This document shows, in pieces, positions 1 to 11,009 of a stretch of DNA of 64,000 bases. Numbering within the stretch: the first letter of the stretch is position 1; every line of letters starts with the position of its first letter. The notes under the pieces were generated by a model. It did not search any database. It had not been told where the DNA came from and was given only the letters and a program-made list of their open reading frames with translations. The translations under genes and the position numbers were made by a program. Source of the stretch: Daphnia carinata (lineage: Eukaryota > Arthropoda > Branchiopoda > Diplostraca > Daphniidae); the NCBI RefSeq assembly GCF_022539665.2, contig NC_081339.1, positions 124,001 through 188,000 on the forward strand, read 5' to 3'.

Positions 1-149
1 ATTACCGACCGGTAATTCGACCGATCCCACCTTGATTTCATGTTCCTTAAAATTAGCTCTATTAAATTTAAAATAAAAAATTTAGAGAAGCCTGTTCGTA
101 AATATCTATACAGGTTAAGTTAATCATTCGACTTCATTGATAAATCTGA

Positions 150-354
150 TGCTAATTGCAAGGCGATAATGGATGAAAGAGTGACTTAAGGATCGGAACA
201 GTTTGAATAACTTTAAATTGCGACTACGTTGGCTGGTTGCATTGGGAACCAGCACTTAATTCTAAATCGAAGAAACTATAGGTGCCCACGTCGATTATAA
301 AATGTGGTTAAAGTTAATACGGCTACGACGCACAAACCCACTCCTTTCTCACGT
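150..354 (+). repeat. diverged direct repeat, copy 1
   Basis: This stretch resembles 1930-2123 in the same orientation. Shared landmarks, in order, are 'gctaattgca', 'gaaagagtgac', 'ggctggtt', 'aattataaa' (degenerate here), 'taatacgg' and a shared end 'aaacccactc...ttctcacgt'. The copies differ at many positions, so this is an old duplication. It lies just beyond the 3' end of the cuticle gene, while the other copy lies upstream of that gene. No protein is recognisable in it. Confidence 0.5.
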
Positions 355-468
355 GATTTTAGATTGACATTCATATTCGCATGTATTTTTTGTACCGATA
401 ATACAAGAGATGCCAGTGCATTCAGAACATAAATTTAAATAATGTGTTCAGCCAGGATTTTATATAAT

Positions 469-1238
469 TTAGTAAATCTTATAGCCTTTGCCGTTGAAAG
501 GGATGTGAACAGGTGCAACTGGGAGCTCATATTCGTGGACGGGAGCGACGGGCAAGTGATCACCTTTTGGCTGGAATCCAGCTTCGTCAGCCGCCCAGGT
601 CAAAGTGAACTTCTCGCCTTCAGGAGAAACCCAGTAAGAAGATCCCTTGTTGGTGTTGCCTAGGACTTCACCGTACGATTCTTTGCCGTAGGAATCGTAG
701 GTGACTCCTTGCATCTTCTTCTGAACCTGAGACTCTTCGCGGGTGGTGTAGTCAGATTGGGCATAGCTATCGGTTGAAATAATAAAATTTGTCTAATGGT
801 TATCTTTAGTTCTTAAAATAATGAGTATAAAGTATGAAATAGATTTACCTCCATTGGCTGCTGCCATCGAGATTGCGCTCGTCAGATTGGCTGGTGGCGG
901 TGATGTCGGCGTATTTGTTATCCTTGTTGTAGCTGGGAGTAGGGTAAGCTGGTGCGGGGTAGACTGGTGCAGGGTAGGCTGGTGCAGGGTAGGCTGGTGC
1001 AGGGTAGGCTGGTGCAGGATAGGCCGCTGCGGGGTAACTAGGAGTAGTGTACTTCGGTACAGGGTAGCTTGGGGCTGGGTAGCCGGGTGCGTTGTACTCC
1101 GGCTTGTAGCTGGATGGAACAGCGGCAGCGACGGCCAAGAAAGCGGCGACGATGAACTGTCAGAAAATGTCGTTTTAAATATAAAGTTAATTTTATTTCA
1201 AAATAAGAATAAGAGATGAAATGCCTTACGAGCTTCAT
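469..1238 (-). CDS. RR-type chitin-binding cuticle protein, three exons
   Basis: Structural protein that binds chitin in the arthropod cuticle and is secreted by the epidermis. Exons on the minus strand are 1230-1238, 849-1156 and 469-766, joined by GT-AG introns of 73 and 82 nt, giving 204 residues. Exon 1 encodes only M-K-L; exon 2 continues a hydrophobic signal peptide (FIVAAFLAVAAAV), the split seen in many arthropod cuticle genes. Next comes a low-complexity block of Y-P-A-P-A repeats (about residues 20-75), then DERNLDGSSQW. Exon 3 carries the Rebers-Riddiford-like region with GSSYWVSPEGEKFTLTWAAD and GFQPKGDHLPVAP. A TATA box lies about 56 bp upstream of the ATG. The ORF is intact. The linker between the NLDGS and YWVSPEG halves is longer than in typical RR-1 proteins. 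Assignment to the cuticle family is firm; the subclass is inferred. Confidence 0.9.
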
Positions 1239-1293
1239 GTTGTATTAGGAGGGTTTGATAAACAACTGATTTTCTGAGTCCTTCCATCCTGGA

Positions 1294-1301
1294 CTTTTAT
1301 A
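1294..1301 (-). promoter_or_regulatory. TATA box of the cuticle protein gene
   Basis: TATAAAAG on the minus strand, 56 bp upstream of the cuticle gene ATG. An arthropod initiator-like TCAGTT at 1264-1269 lies about 32 bp downstream, giving a short 5' untranslated region. Confidence 0.6.
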
Positions 1302-1929
1302 GTCGAGTGAGAGGCAAAGAGCATTCAGTTGACCTACTTGTTTTGGCAGCTAGATTTCGCCAGAGCAAATTAGGTTTTGGGCGTTGAATAAAATACCTTA
1401 CTTTCGCTTTTCACGTTAACCACGGTGCATTTTTTATTTTGTTTGGCTGGTGAAGGATTTATTTTGTCTCCTGGTCTTTGATGAACAGAAATCAATATCG
1501 TGTTATAGGAGTATCCACACGTCTGTGTCTATGAAATACAAATAATATAATTTATCTTACTAAAATCAGGTTGGGTGAACGATAATTTGCTCAATTCCCA
1601 CCCGTGATTAGACCATCCGATTTTTCTATTTGGGTTTTTTCACATGTAATTGTTGTTCTAGCGTAACAGAAATTCTATCCAGCAGACATTAAAGGAAGTA
1701 AAGAATAAAGTTCATTTATTAAAATTCCCAATTTTGTTTATTTTGTTTTCTAAGTTTAACATTAAACGTAAGCTTTTACCATAATGAACCGTAGCCTTTT
1801 ATCAGTGGTAGTTAGATCATCTATTGACAGTATAAAAGACTTGATAAAACAATTTATGTTTGGTAACGGTGTGTGTTCGCTAACGCCGTTACTGCGTGTA
1901 TATGCCTTACTAATGTTTATCTAATTCTA
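1302..1929. other. intergenic, no gene seen
   Basis: AT-rich sequence upstream of the cuticle gene. I see no ORF with protein-like composition, no RNA gene and no strong repeat. Confidence 0.5.
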
Positions 1930-2123
1930 ATTGCAGGTCTGGGAATGGCTGGAAAGAGTGACGCAAAGGTCGTGCCAGGTAAAACAACGATGAGCTGTGA
2001 CCACGCTGGCTGGTTCCATGGAAAGCAAACGCTATCAACTCTAAATGGAAATTAGGTGTCCACATGAATTATAAACGGTGGATTAATACGGATATGGCGA
2101 CCAAACCCACTCTTTTCTCACGT
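1930..2123 (+). repeat. diverged direct repeat, copy 2
   Basis: Partner of 150-354; the two share an ordered set of short matches ending in 'aaacccactc' and 'ttctcacgt'. Together the copies bracket the cuticle gene. Confidence 0.5.
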
Positions 2124-3340
2124 TACAGGTAAGTTAAACTTCAAAAATATTTTTTATGAGTGTTTAATAATTTTATAGTTGTCACTAACAAAAATTTTAC
2201 CGTACCGAAAGAGTTAGAGTAGTGTGTGATTCCATAAACGACGTCCACAGCATGACCATCTATGACAACGAAACGTGTAAAGCTGTCCACCACTTTGTAG
2301 AAATAAACGACATTTTGCTTACGTTGACGGCATTTATATTTGCATCATGCGTTCGATGTACACATATAACTTATAGGACATGTTTTTAATATTCAATTAC
2401 ATATCGGGAAAGCTAGTAAGTATCGTGGCTCACGATAGCTATTGTTGCGAAAAAATTCTGCACGGTCGGCCTAATCCGACGCAGCGCAAAGATGGTTTCT
2501 TCATCGGTGGACGAGAGTTGCCAAAAGAAGAACTGAAATCTCCTATGCCCAGAAAAATGTCGTAAAGCAAATACCACGTCTGAATGGAGCTTCTGGTGAA
2601 AACACACAAAAAACTATCGTGGATGTCTGCTAAATTTTTAAAAATCCTTCTGCCGATGTTAATGGAAAAGATAATCAGTTGCGATGTATCGCATGAAAAT
2701 CATGCAACTCGTCATTCGTGAAAAATAACGATATTTGGAACGCAAGCCTCGCCTCGATGCGACGTTTTTACGGCAATCTGAGCTGCGCTGCAGTGTCTTT
2801 CATATGGGCTTTATTCACACTGTACAACACGTCGCCGTGAAAGAAGGGAAAAAAGCGTAAAATAGGGTAAATAAGATAAACGGTAGGGCATGATAAAAAG
2901 TGACGAATTGCGCGGCAAAATACGCTTATAATATGCAACAAATGGTTTTACGATGGAATTCAAAACTATGTCTGAGAATGAGAAAAATTGACAGTGTTAT
3001 ATTGGATAAACAGCAAGGCATGTCAAAAGTTCAAGTCAAAAGGTACAGTATATTTGTTGAAGCCTAAGTAGTTGTTGAGCTTCGCGCAACGAAAGCTTTC
3101 ATTGCAATAGATTGCACCAGCACTGTAGTCTGTTCTCCATACGGAAGTATGGAGATTTTGTTGACAACCCGGCGCTGCCAAAGACTAGCAGACGTACCTA
3201 ATCGCATCACAGCTCTCAATCAAATATATAATTTTTTGTATTCAAGCTGTGACAATCACTTTCTGTTTAGGCAATAGACGTATGGCTAGATATACGTGAC
3301 GATGAGGTTAAGAAACCAGTTCTTAGCCTAATTTCATAGT
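2124..3340. other. intergenic, no assignable gene
   Basis: Short open frames exist (for example 2380-2565 plus), but none has recognisable motifs or supporting splice sites. Composition is AT-rich with no tandem repeat. Confidence 0.4.
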
Positions 3341-3417
3341 GCTCTATAATCGTGGGTAAATTGGTTTAATGCTTAAATTAGATTTATCGTTAGTATTGAC
3401 GTATTTCTTTTTTTTTT

Positions 3418-4560
3418 TTGAAAGAAAGGTGTGTAAACGAGTATACCGCCTTTTTTTGTCACCCCAGCCAAATGCGTTTTCAAAGGGATAGTTTGGCAAT
3501 TGTTTCAGCACTAAGAAAAAGTCCATTTCAAAGCGGCCATCATCTTGGCATAAAGTTTGATCTCCAATTACTACTTGAATGGCAGTGTTTAAATGAAAAC
3601 TGGAACAAACTAGAGAAAAATAGGATACTGACATCTGAACAGATTAATCTGTTGGTTGAAGCTACAAATAACAAATCAATAAGAAGTCCAAGTGGAAATT
3701 TCCCTTGTGCATGCTGCGATGGGGAATGTGAGTTAAAATGTCAAAGCATGTCCCAAAGCTCAATTGGATCTTTATGTACTGAGAAACTAGTTATAAAATT
3801 TCGTTACACATGGACATGGAACAAGGTTGCTGGTAGATTTGATTTACATTTGTTACATTATTATTTGTTGGTTGAAGCTTACTCACCTTTTATTTTTAGG
3901 TTTGAGGGATGTGATAGAATGTAGAAAGAATCTTGAGACACAGTTAGAGGATCTCTGCATCAGATCTTCACAAAGCAGTTTGAATCTTCAAAATTTAACG
4001 AAGTAGCTCATCCTTTTCCCGTCGATACATTGAACAGGTGAGGAAAGTTCGCCTTGCGGAGGATTCAAGAACTCGAGGAATTGAAAATCTGAATAAAAAC
4101 GAACTGGATAAATCTAATGTCCAGAGAAAATGGTAGTAGTCTTTCCTTTTAGTCTTGTTTTCTTACAACTGTATTCATAGCGATAGACTGTACATGCAAG
4201 GGTGTATGAAGAAATAGCCAGCATTTCATCAGAGAAGAGTAAAAATCCTGCGTCGTCACCTCACACAATTGTCGCTACCTTAACTGAAGTAGGATCTAAT
4301 GCTGCACTTAACTTTCTGTTTGCATTTTTCCGTCGCGTATGGCAATCAGGTAAATATAAGATTCTACTATAGCCGGCAAAATGTTTAACACCTTGTTTTG
4401 CAATAGGCGAAGAGGGGGTTGCCTGGTTTGAGATGCTGATTCACGCACTAGAATCACATCGCAGTTGACCTCTCGCGTCTATCTTTCACCTTCTACATCA
4501 AGTGGATAATAGCACATATGCCTCTGATTCAGGTTGCTCAACAAATCTGTCTTATTTCTG
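3418..4560 (+). pseudogene. HERC2-like N-terminal gene fragment, decayed
   Basis: Protein-like segments separated by intron-like sequences. Segment 1 (3418 to about 3729) follows a polypyrimidine tract and ends at a perfect donor GTGAGT. Segment 2 starts after an acceptor at 3899-3900 and reads LRDVIECRKNLETQLEDLC. A later segment (about 4203-4350) encodes LTEVGSNAALNFLFAFFRR followed by VWQSG and a GTAAAT donor; after an AG at about 4407 it continues with E-E. This closely resembles the [23 protein letters not shown] region near the N-terminus of HERC2, a giant E3 ubiquitin ligase. In-frame stops (a TGA in the last segment, a TAG soon after segment 2) and the lack of any downstream RCC1 or HECT domain indicate a broken fragment. 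The family assignment rests on one clear motif recalled from memory, so it is probable rather than certain. Confidence 0.45.
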
Positions 4561-4795
4561 CGTTCCATTTTTTCGAGTACGGATTTTTAATTTTTTTTAA
4601 ATTTTCCTACCAACAAAAATTACGGGAACTCCTCTTCTTATTTAGAGATAGTTTATGTTCCATTCCTCTATGGGATCGACAAGTGGCGCTACAGCTTCTT
4701 TTAGAAGTCAGCATTTAGCGTGGAAGTCTCGTCTGTGTTTTACATGCTATACACGTTCTGCTCGAATTATGGGACGTATTGTATATTATCGTGAA

Positions 4796-6225
4796 TTTTT
4801 TTTTGCCACCCCCATATCCTAGGGCTAGGCCGCGGGTAGGGACACTCCATGCGTGCGATTTTAGGGGTGATCCAATATTTTATGTCTATGATGGAAGCTT
4901 TTTAGCTCCTCTCTTTCGGAAGCGACGTAGGGACATTCTATTAAAAGATGGGAGGGAGTTCCCTGTACAGGACATCCATAGCTACAGTTTGGGGATACAG
5001 AGGGATCAAATTTCGAGACACGAGCGTTTAAACGTAGCCGGTTCGAGCGGAGTTTCTGGAGAATGCTGTTTTTAAGTCTGTCAGGATGCACCATCCAAGG
5101 CTCAGGAGAAAGCGAGTTCCTGGGTTGGTAATCAAAGAAACCATGGTGACTCTCCAGGTATGAAGTCATCAGTTTGGACCAAGCTCTGCGGAATACATTT
5201 GATGCGAGTTTAGACGGGTCGGCGTAGTCGATTTTTTTACAGCTGGGGTCCGTTCTTGCATCGTTTGCCAGACGGTCCACAAGTTCGTTTTCTGGGATAC
5301 CTACGTGACTGGGAATCCAGTAGAGAACAACCTTGTGAAATCCTGCTTGGCTAGATGAGAGTATGTTGTAGTGATCCAGGTGCCAGGCAAGTCTATTCTT
5401 CAAAATTCTTTCAAATCGTTTTCCAAAGCAGGAGGTAAGAGAGATTGGCATGTAGGAGTCCAGGTCCTTGCAATCTTTCCAATTTTTAAGAAGGGGGATA
5501 ATGTTTGACGTTTTCCAATCGACTGGGCAGTATCCGTTGGCTAGCAAGATGTTGAAAAGGTGAAGAAGGTGGCTTCTATTTGGGGCGTTCAGATTGGAAA
5601 TCATTTTGTTGTGGATAAGGTCGGGGCCTGTGGCATTGCTCTTGGACACTTCAAGAGCAGAGGTGAGTTCGTCAAATGTTATTGCTTCATTTAGAGGATT
5701 TCTAATATCTTTAATGGCGATTTTGACTTGCTTCAGGAGGCCCTTTGAGGTTGCGTCGCTTTGAGTATTGGAGTTGGAGATGTGACCGGTGAAGTGGCTT
5801 ATGAACCTTTCCGCTAGAGCCTTGTGTTTATCGGACAGTGGAACCGTTGGAGGGGCTGGAATGTTGGACCATTTATTGAAATTGTTTTTTTTTGCGACAA
5901 GCAAGCTTTTGGTAAAGTTCCAGACTTTTTTCATATTGGTCGTTTTATTGATGTCTTCCTCTAGGTTCTCCCAGGACTGATTTCTTGCGTTGGGTAATGT
6001 TCTCTTAAGCAGGGCTTCAATCTTGTTGAGGTATTGTTTGTTTGCGGCCGACGGTGTTAGCAGCCAATTCCTGCACGCCAGGCGACTTATAGCAACGATT
6101 TTACTGCAGTCTGCAGTCCACCAAGGCCTTAGCTTCTCCTGTTTTTGGACATTTTGGGACCGTGGTGAGAATAACTTCAAGCTTTCATTAATCAATATGG
6201 ATTTGAATGTCTTATTTTGTTGAAG
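4796..6225 (-). mobile_element. I/Jockey-like non-LTR retrotransposon, truncated and internally deleted
   Basis: The minus-strand 3' end is marked by a short poly-A tail (poly-T at 4796-4804 on the plus strand). The element is 5' truncated: no ORF1 and no endonuclease domain are present. A single 444-codon frame joins the front of a reverse transcriptase directly to an RNase H-like domain. I found no clear target-site duplication. Confidence 0.8.
4861..6195 (-). pseudogene. non-LTR reverse transcriptase / RNase H remnant
   Basis: The order is: a linker downstream of endonuclease (RPWWTADCSK), RT finger motifs (ITFDELTSALEVSKSNATGPD, then SYMPISLTSCFGKRFERIL, where families usually have Y-R-P-I-S-L), and NILSSSQAGF. 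At about nt 5340 the frame jumps to VVLYWIPSHVGIPENELVDR, the end of an RNase H domain, and then to a Cys/His tail (C-x3-C-x8-H-x4-C). The RT palm with its Y-x-D-D site is therefore missing, so the protein could not copy RNA. The deletion is in frame, which is why a long frame survives. An RNase H domain after the RT points to the I-type side of the Jockey/I group. Confidence 0.8.
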
Positions 6226-6321
6226 AAACTACGAGTATATCAACTTCGTAAAACATTAGTTCTAAATCTAATGTTGACAAAACTAATAATAACTTTAATC
6301 ACACTCCGTTACCAAAAGGTT

Positions 6322-6512
6322 TTATTTACTTCGACGGTTGGTCAGGCCATTTTTGTTAGTAGCTGATGATGCATTAACTCCAAGTGCCTGTCCGACTGCA
6401 TTGAATGAAGAACTGAAAATTATTTTGTACTACTTGATTTTAAGAAGTAGGTAACTGTAGCATACTTTAGGTGTGTTGTTTCTACACGAGTGTCACCACT
6501 ACCAGAGGTCAT
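6322..6512 (-). CDS. possible small two-exon protein, 45 residues
   Basis: Exon 1 is 6466-6512 and exon 2 is 6322-6412, separated by a 53-nt intron with GTATGC donor and TTTTCAG acceptor. The join keeps the frame and gives 45 residues, starting MTSGSGDTRVETTHL and ending GLTNRRSK. An AATAAA-like signal overlaps the stop (TAAATAAAACC), which would fit a compact gene. I do not recognise the family; there is no signal peptide or membrane segment. The intron size fits the other genes here. It could be a chance arrangement or a remnant of a larger gene. Confidence 0.4.
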
Positions 6513-7449
6513 CTTGTAATTTTTTACTTTAGATTAGAATTGCTATACCTGAATGTAAATACAAATTATTAAGCAAGTTAGAATACATTCACTTTACATA
6601 ATTTTGCAACATATTTTGTATGCATGTGGCTTCGAATTTAACATCATACTTTCTTGCAGACATTAAATTCTATTAACAAAAGAATTGTCGTATTAAGAAA
6701 TCGATATATGTCAATATTATGATGGAGACATACAGTGTTAAGCTTTCAATGTCTGCTCTGGTCTAGATGTTTGTCTTAGTAGTTGATAAGGTATTCTTTT
6801 AAATAAACACTCCTCATTAATCTTTCCACAAACAATCTGCCACTGAATTTATTTACTTATTATTTTAAGTTTACCATATGTGCTGTGGTGAAAGAGTGAT
6901 CATATAAAACCCAGCAAATTTGAGGATCTGTGGCCTGTACGCTCCTGCAATGGATAAGGAAAGGTTAAATTAATTTTCATTTGGTGCTGGGCTATTGCAC
7001 TAGGGTAATCTTTTCTTCATTTACCATTTCTTCAAATCTATGAGAATCTTCATTCGATGCCTTTGCCATTCTGGTTGGGCTGTACTGAAAAAAACTATCC
7101 TTCTACCAAAATAGAACTCTTTTCAATCATAAATGAGAGTAATGGACGTTTGATTCCTTTCCTTCTAATTCCAAACTGAAAAAAAAAACAACAGATGTAA
7201 GAGTTTCATAACCCACTTGATTATTTTCTCATAGTAGCATTCAAATTTCTACTGTAAAGTAGTGAAAGTGAAGTGTGCTTTTAACGTATTCCTCAACTTC
7301 TTTTCCAGGTAGAGGAATATATTCCTCATGAGTTTTTAAAAAAATCTTTTGTTAAATTATGTGGGAAATCCGTGCTTGGTTGTTATTTTTACTGGCAGAT
7401 GGCATGGCGAAATATCGGTATCATATTTACATATCGGATTTTCCGATGT
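6513..7449. other. intergenic with weak minus-strand coding hints
   Basis: Short minus-strand stretches between about 6860 and 7190 look exon-like (an ATG with MAKASNEDSHRFEEM before a GTAAAT, and a frame after TTGCAG at about 6943), but I could not join them in a consistent frame. No gene is called. Confidence 0.3.
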
Positions 7450-7494
7450 GATATATCATATCGGTTTCAGCCGTGTTTTCCGATATGATATATC
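7450..7494. repeat. perfect 15-bp inverted repeat with 15-nt spacer
   Basis: gatatatcatatcgg (7450-7464) is followed after 15 nt by its exact reverse complement (7480-7494). Related 'atatcgg' / 'ccgatat' words recur from about 7410 to 7500, so this is the core of a small palindrome-rich patch. Confidence 0.7.
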
Positions 7495-7500
7495 GATAGT

Positions 7501-8200
7501 CGACATCCCTACTGTAAAGCGATAAGTTGCTTTGTAAGCGTAATAAGCCACGCTCTTACGTTTCAAAGCGTGGAACTGGGTAACGTGTTTCAACGTTTCA
7601 TTTGGTGATTCGCTATTAGTTTGATAAAAAAATATTGAAATCGCGTAACTTGAAAGAAGACCGGTCAGCCAATGTGTTTTCGTAATAATTTACGCTTTGG
7701 CTAACAATTGGGGCCGATGTTCGGTAAAAAGCCAGAAGAAATGCGACGCGTAGGCTCAGTAGAAATATGAATGAAATAAAAACCAAAAGAATGAAAAAGG
7801 TTAAAAAGTAAATGGCACACTATTGGTTTATGTCGAACCTTCCATTGGATGTAACACAATTAACAAATAATAGCAAACCGCTTGCGATAGGTTTCACAAG
7901 TTACACGGACTTCAAGCAGACGACAAAATACAAGGACGCCATCTTTTATCCTAATTTATAACCACAAAATGTAAGTTTTTAAAACAATTACAAATTTTTA
8001 AAAGGGGGACGTGCATTTACGTGAACTTGTTAATTCTATTTCTATGGCGCTAATTGTAACGCGTAGAGCGGAAAAACAAATTACGGGTGGCACGAGAGAA
8101 TCAATTTTGTACCCACATAAAATAACACAAATGCACGAGAAATAATGTGTGTACATACTGTAGCTGTTCTTCATCATGTCGGTTTCTTCTTGCATAGTTC
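7501..8200. other. intergenic, no gene seen
   Basis: AT-rich sequence between the palindrome patch and the proline-rich gene. Short open frames on either strand lack any family signature. Confidence 0.4.
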
Positions 8201-8214
8201 TCTAGTTTTCCTCA

Positions 8215-9053
8215 GTGTTTTCGCGTACCACTTTTCGGCTTAAGTCTTCACCGCCTCTACCACCCTATGGTAAGACCCTCTGCCTTCCAATACCTCCACC
8301 ATCAGGCCGTCCCAAAAGTCAGGTAAGCAAGCATTGTATCATCGATATGCCCGATGAGGTGGAATCCGAAGGCAAATCGGCCTCTTATGTCCGTTACGGC
8401 CCAATGCCGCAAGGAGGCGGTAACTCAGGCGTCGACGCTTATTGGAACCGAACTCCACCTCTAGCCTTTGTACCTCCACCGCCTTAATGGCCGCCTGTCT
8501 CGTACGTACCACCTCTGCCACAAGCGCCACCACCAAATTTTGTACCTCCGCCGCCTTGCTGGCCGCCCGTTTCGTACGTGCCATCTCCGCCGCATGAGCA
8601 TACAGCTGAAGCTCGTGTCTGCGAATATGCACCACAGACAACGTTGCAAGAGGTATTCGTAGTGAAAGACGGCGACGATCTTATAGACCTGAACACTGAA
8701 GCCTCACCGTATGAACCTACCAGCCATTGGGTTCGTGACGCGTCCAATTATCGTGAACGACCGCAAAATGTGGCTGAGCATGGTTGCCTTGCAGGCGATG
8801 GAATACCACTCTCAAGACTTGCTTGGCCTGGCCCCATGTCTTCACTGACGAACGGGCAAAGGACTGCCCAAGGACCTAACATACCATATATGGGGGGTTA
8901 CTATGCTGAAACGGAAACGTCCCCCGCCCCCCCCCCCCACCGGTCAAAGAGGCCACTCCATTCGTCGAACAGAGATATGTTCCTCTCAATCTACAATATC
9001 GGAATAATCCATCCTGGGTAACTCAACCACCTGGACGCGTCGTCTTGAACTAA
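8215..9053 (+). pseudogene. proline-rich protein gene, broken by a stop and a C-tract frameshift
   Basis: One reading frame runs from the ATG at 8215 to the C tract at 8927-8938. It encodes a proline-rich, repeat-containing protein of unknown function. Two tandem copies of a F-V-P-P-P-P-x-W-P-P-V-S-Y-V-P unit occur; the first has TAA (8485-8487) where the second has TGC (Cys), so the stop looks like a later mutation. After the run of 12 C the original frame ends at 9021 with unlike composition, while a neighbouring frame continues a proline-rich style and ends at TAA 9051-9053. Either the gene is decayed or the homopolymer length is misread. There are no transmembrane segments and no recognised domain. 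It could also be a retroelement protein, but no element signature flanks it. Confidence 0.5.
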
Positions 9054-9412
9054 ATTCGCTTTCCCTAAAAACGAAATTAAATTCAACTTTGCAGATATGC
9101 AACTTGAATTTATGTCCACCGTTTAGCGAAATGTGACTGATGTTCATTTTTTATTTTTCCCATCACTGTGCTCTGTCAGCCGAATATTCTTATCTTTTTG
9201 GAACGTAAAAATCTTAAAACGTGTAACGTCGTTTATCCCGTGTGGTACTTCAACTGAATTGAATGGCAAACCCGTAACCGGTGTTGTTCATTGTCGTGAA
9301 TTTGATTCTTCCATTCACGTTATATTCTAATTGGCTTCGCCCGGCAAGCTTGTTTGCATGAGTAAGAGAGTAGCAGCACTTTAATTCGTTAAAGGCGCTG
9401 GCCAACTTTTCG
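9054..9412. other. intergenic, no gene seen
   Basis: AT-rich; contains the target site of the following miniature transposon at its right edge. Confidence 0.4.
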
Positions 9413-9414
9413 TA

Positions 9415-10378
9415 GGGGAGACCGGACCCATCTTGGACACTGTACCAAGTTGTACAGTGCCGCGAAAAATACAAGTTATCATAATAAAAATATAATAATT
9501 ACAAAATATGTTCAAAATAGGTTTGTATACATGATGTAAAAGTTTGATTGCCGTGTCTGTATTATTTATTGAATTGCTTAACAAATAATAAAAATACGAA
9601 AAAGTCTGTATTTTTCTTCGTGCTTAATCGATGATTTTTTAAAATGTTATTTTATAATTATACGTTAATAGATATTAGAAGTAAGTAGATTAGAGATTTC
9701 TAAATAATATTTTAAAAGCAAAATAATTTTCCCTATTCAACTTTAAGCACAATGATTTATTCTGCGAAAATTGTTTTTGGGGGCCAAGTTGTACAAACGG
9801 CAGGGGTGATGTTGGACACCAAATTGGCTGTTTGGGATGGGCCAAGTCTAAGCGCGAAAATTTGAAATTTTAGAAATTTAAGGAAACATTTAGAATATAC
9901 CATGACAAACACAAATTAGGGAAATCGACTTGAAAAATTGATATTACCAAATTATCGATTCGATGTTTGCTCCACCTCCCCCTATGTCTTCCTTATCAGT
10001 AAAATGAAATTTTTCCGGTATAACAAAAGTATTTTATTTCACATAACATCTTATTAAAATTACATTTAAATTGTTCACTAACTTAGTAGCAAAAAGTAGA
10101 CAAAAAATTAAAATTTTCATTCAACACAATCTACCTCTTTTGACCCCGTCCAAAGTGGTACAGGTGTCCGTACAAAGTCATCCTGATTCGGTCGAAATTC
10201 ACGGCGAAATAGAAATGGTAATAAATTCTAAAAAAATGATATTGCATCTTTGACAAAAATTCAGGGGGTAGCGGAAATGTTGGCAATTCAATTTTAACAA
10301 ATTTTCCTAATTTCGCGTAAGTAGGATGGTGAATAATGGGGTTAAACCGAAACTGTCCAAGGTGGGTCCGGTCTCCCC
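9415..10378. mobile_element. TA-flanked miniature DNA transposon (MITE), 964 bp
   Basis: Terminal inverted repeats begin GGGGAGACCGGACCCA at both ends and match at 24 of the first 25 positions (left 9415-9439, right 10354-10378). The element is flanked by TA at 9413-9414 and 10379-10380, the duplication made by Tc1/mariner-type transposases. No transposase is encoded inside, so it would depend on an enzyme supplied elsewhere. The interior is AT-rich. Confidence 0.85.
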
Positions 10379-10380
10379 TA

Positions 10381-11009
10381 CCACATTAATGTCTGTTGGA
10401 TGAGGGCAATAGAAGAAGGTATTGGTCGTTGTCATTTTCGCGACCTTGACACGACTACCTCTACGGGGTATTCGTCATCGTATCTTTCATTATCCTTAAA
10501 TGAGTCGTTCAATTTCAGTGGAGCAACACACGAGAAAACGTCGGGCATGTTTTAGTGTCAAACTTTGGTTCCAAATTTGTTTTTGGTTTTTTGTTTAGTT
10601 CATCAATAAATGGATTCTGTTCCATATTAACCTGTGTTTTAAAATTTTTTAAATAGTAAGTATTAATGAGGACATCAAACGAGATCGAGTTACATTTCAA
10701 GTTTTAGCATTAAACACTTCGTTAATGATGCATAATTTTTGCTGGTAACTAACGGGAGAATCGAAAGACATCATTCTGTGAAGCTTTAAATATTCGAAAA
10801 ATGTAGTATGTGTTATCAAAACGGTGACAATCATTCTTGAACTGCGGACTTACATATGAATGGTTCATTTGTCATTCAGCTTTCTCCCTCAACCCCCCCC
10901 CCCCTCGCTTAATCGTTCCCCACTCGCCTAACTTGGCAAGGCCAACGATGAGGCCATTTTTCACCGATAAAAATGTTGAGCGGTTTACATAACAACGCAA
11001 CACGTTGCC
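10381..11009. other. intergenic, no gene seen
   Basis: AT-rich; includes a run of 12 to 13 C near 10891-10903. No recognisable gene or RNA. Confidence 0.4.

Noticed and set aside
821..1219. Plus-strand frame opposite the cuticle gene
   Set aside because: It is the antisense shadow of the Y-P-A-P-A repeat exon; the minus strand has signal peptide, splice sites and the family motif.
10891..10903. C tract as a regulatory quadruplex
   Set aside because: A single homopolymer; similar C tracts occur at 8927 and 14828 with no common context.
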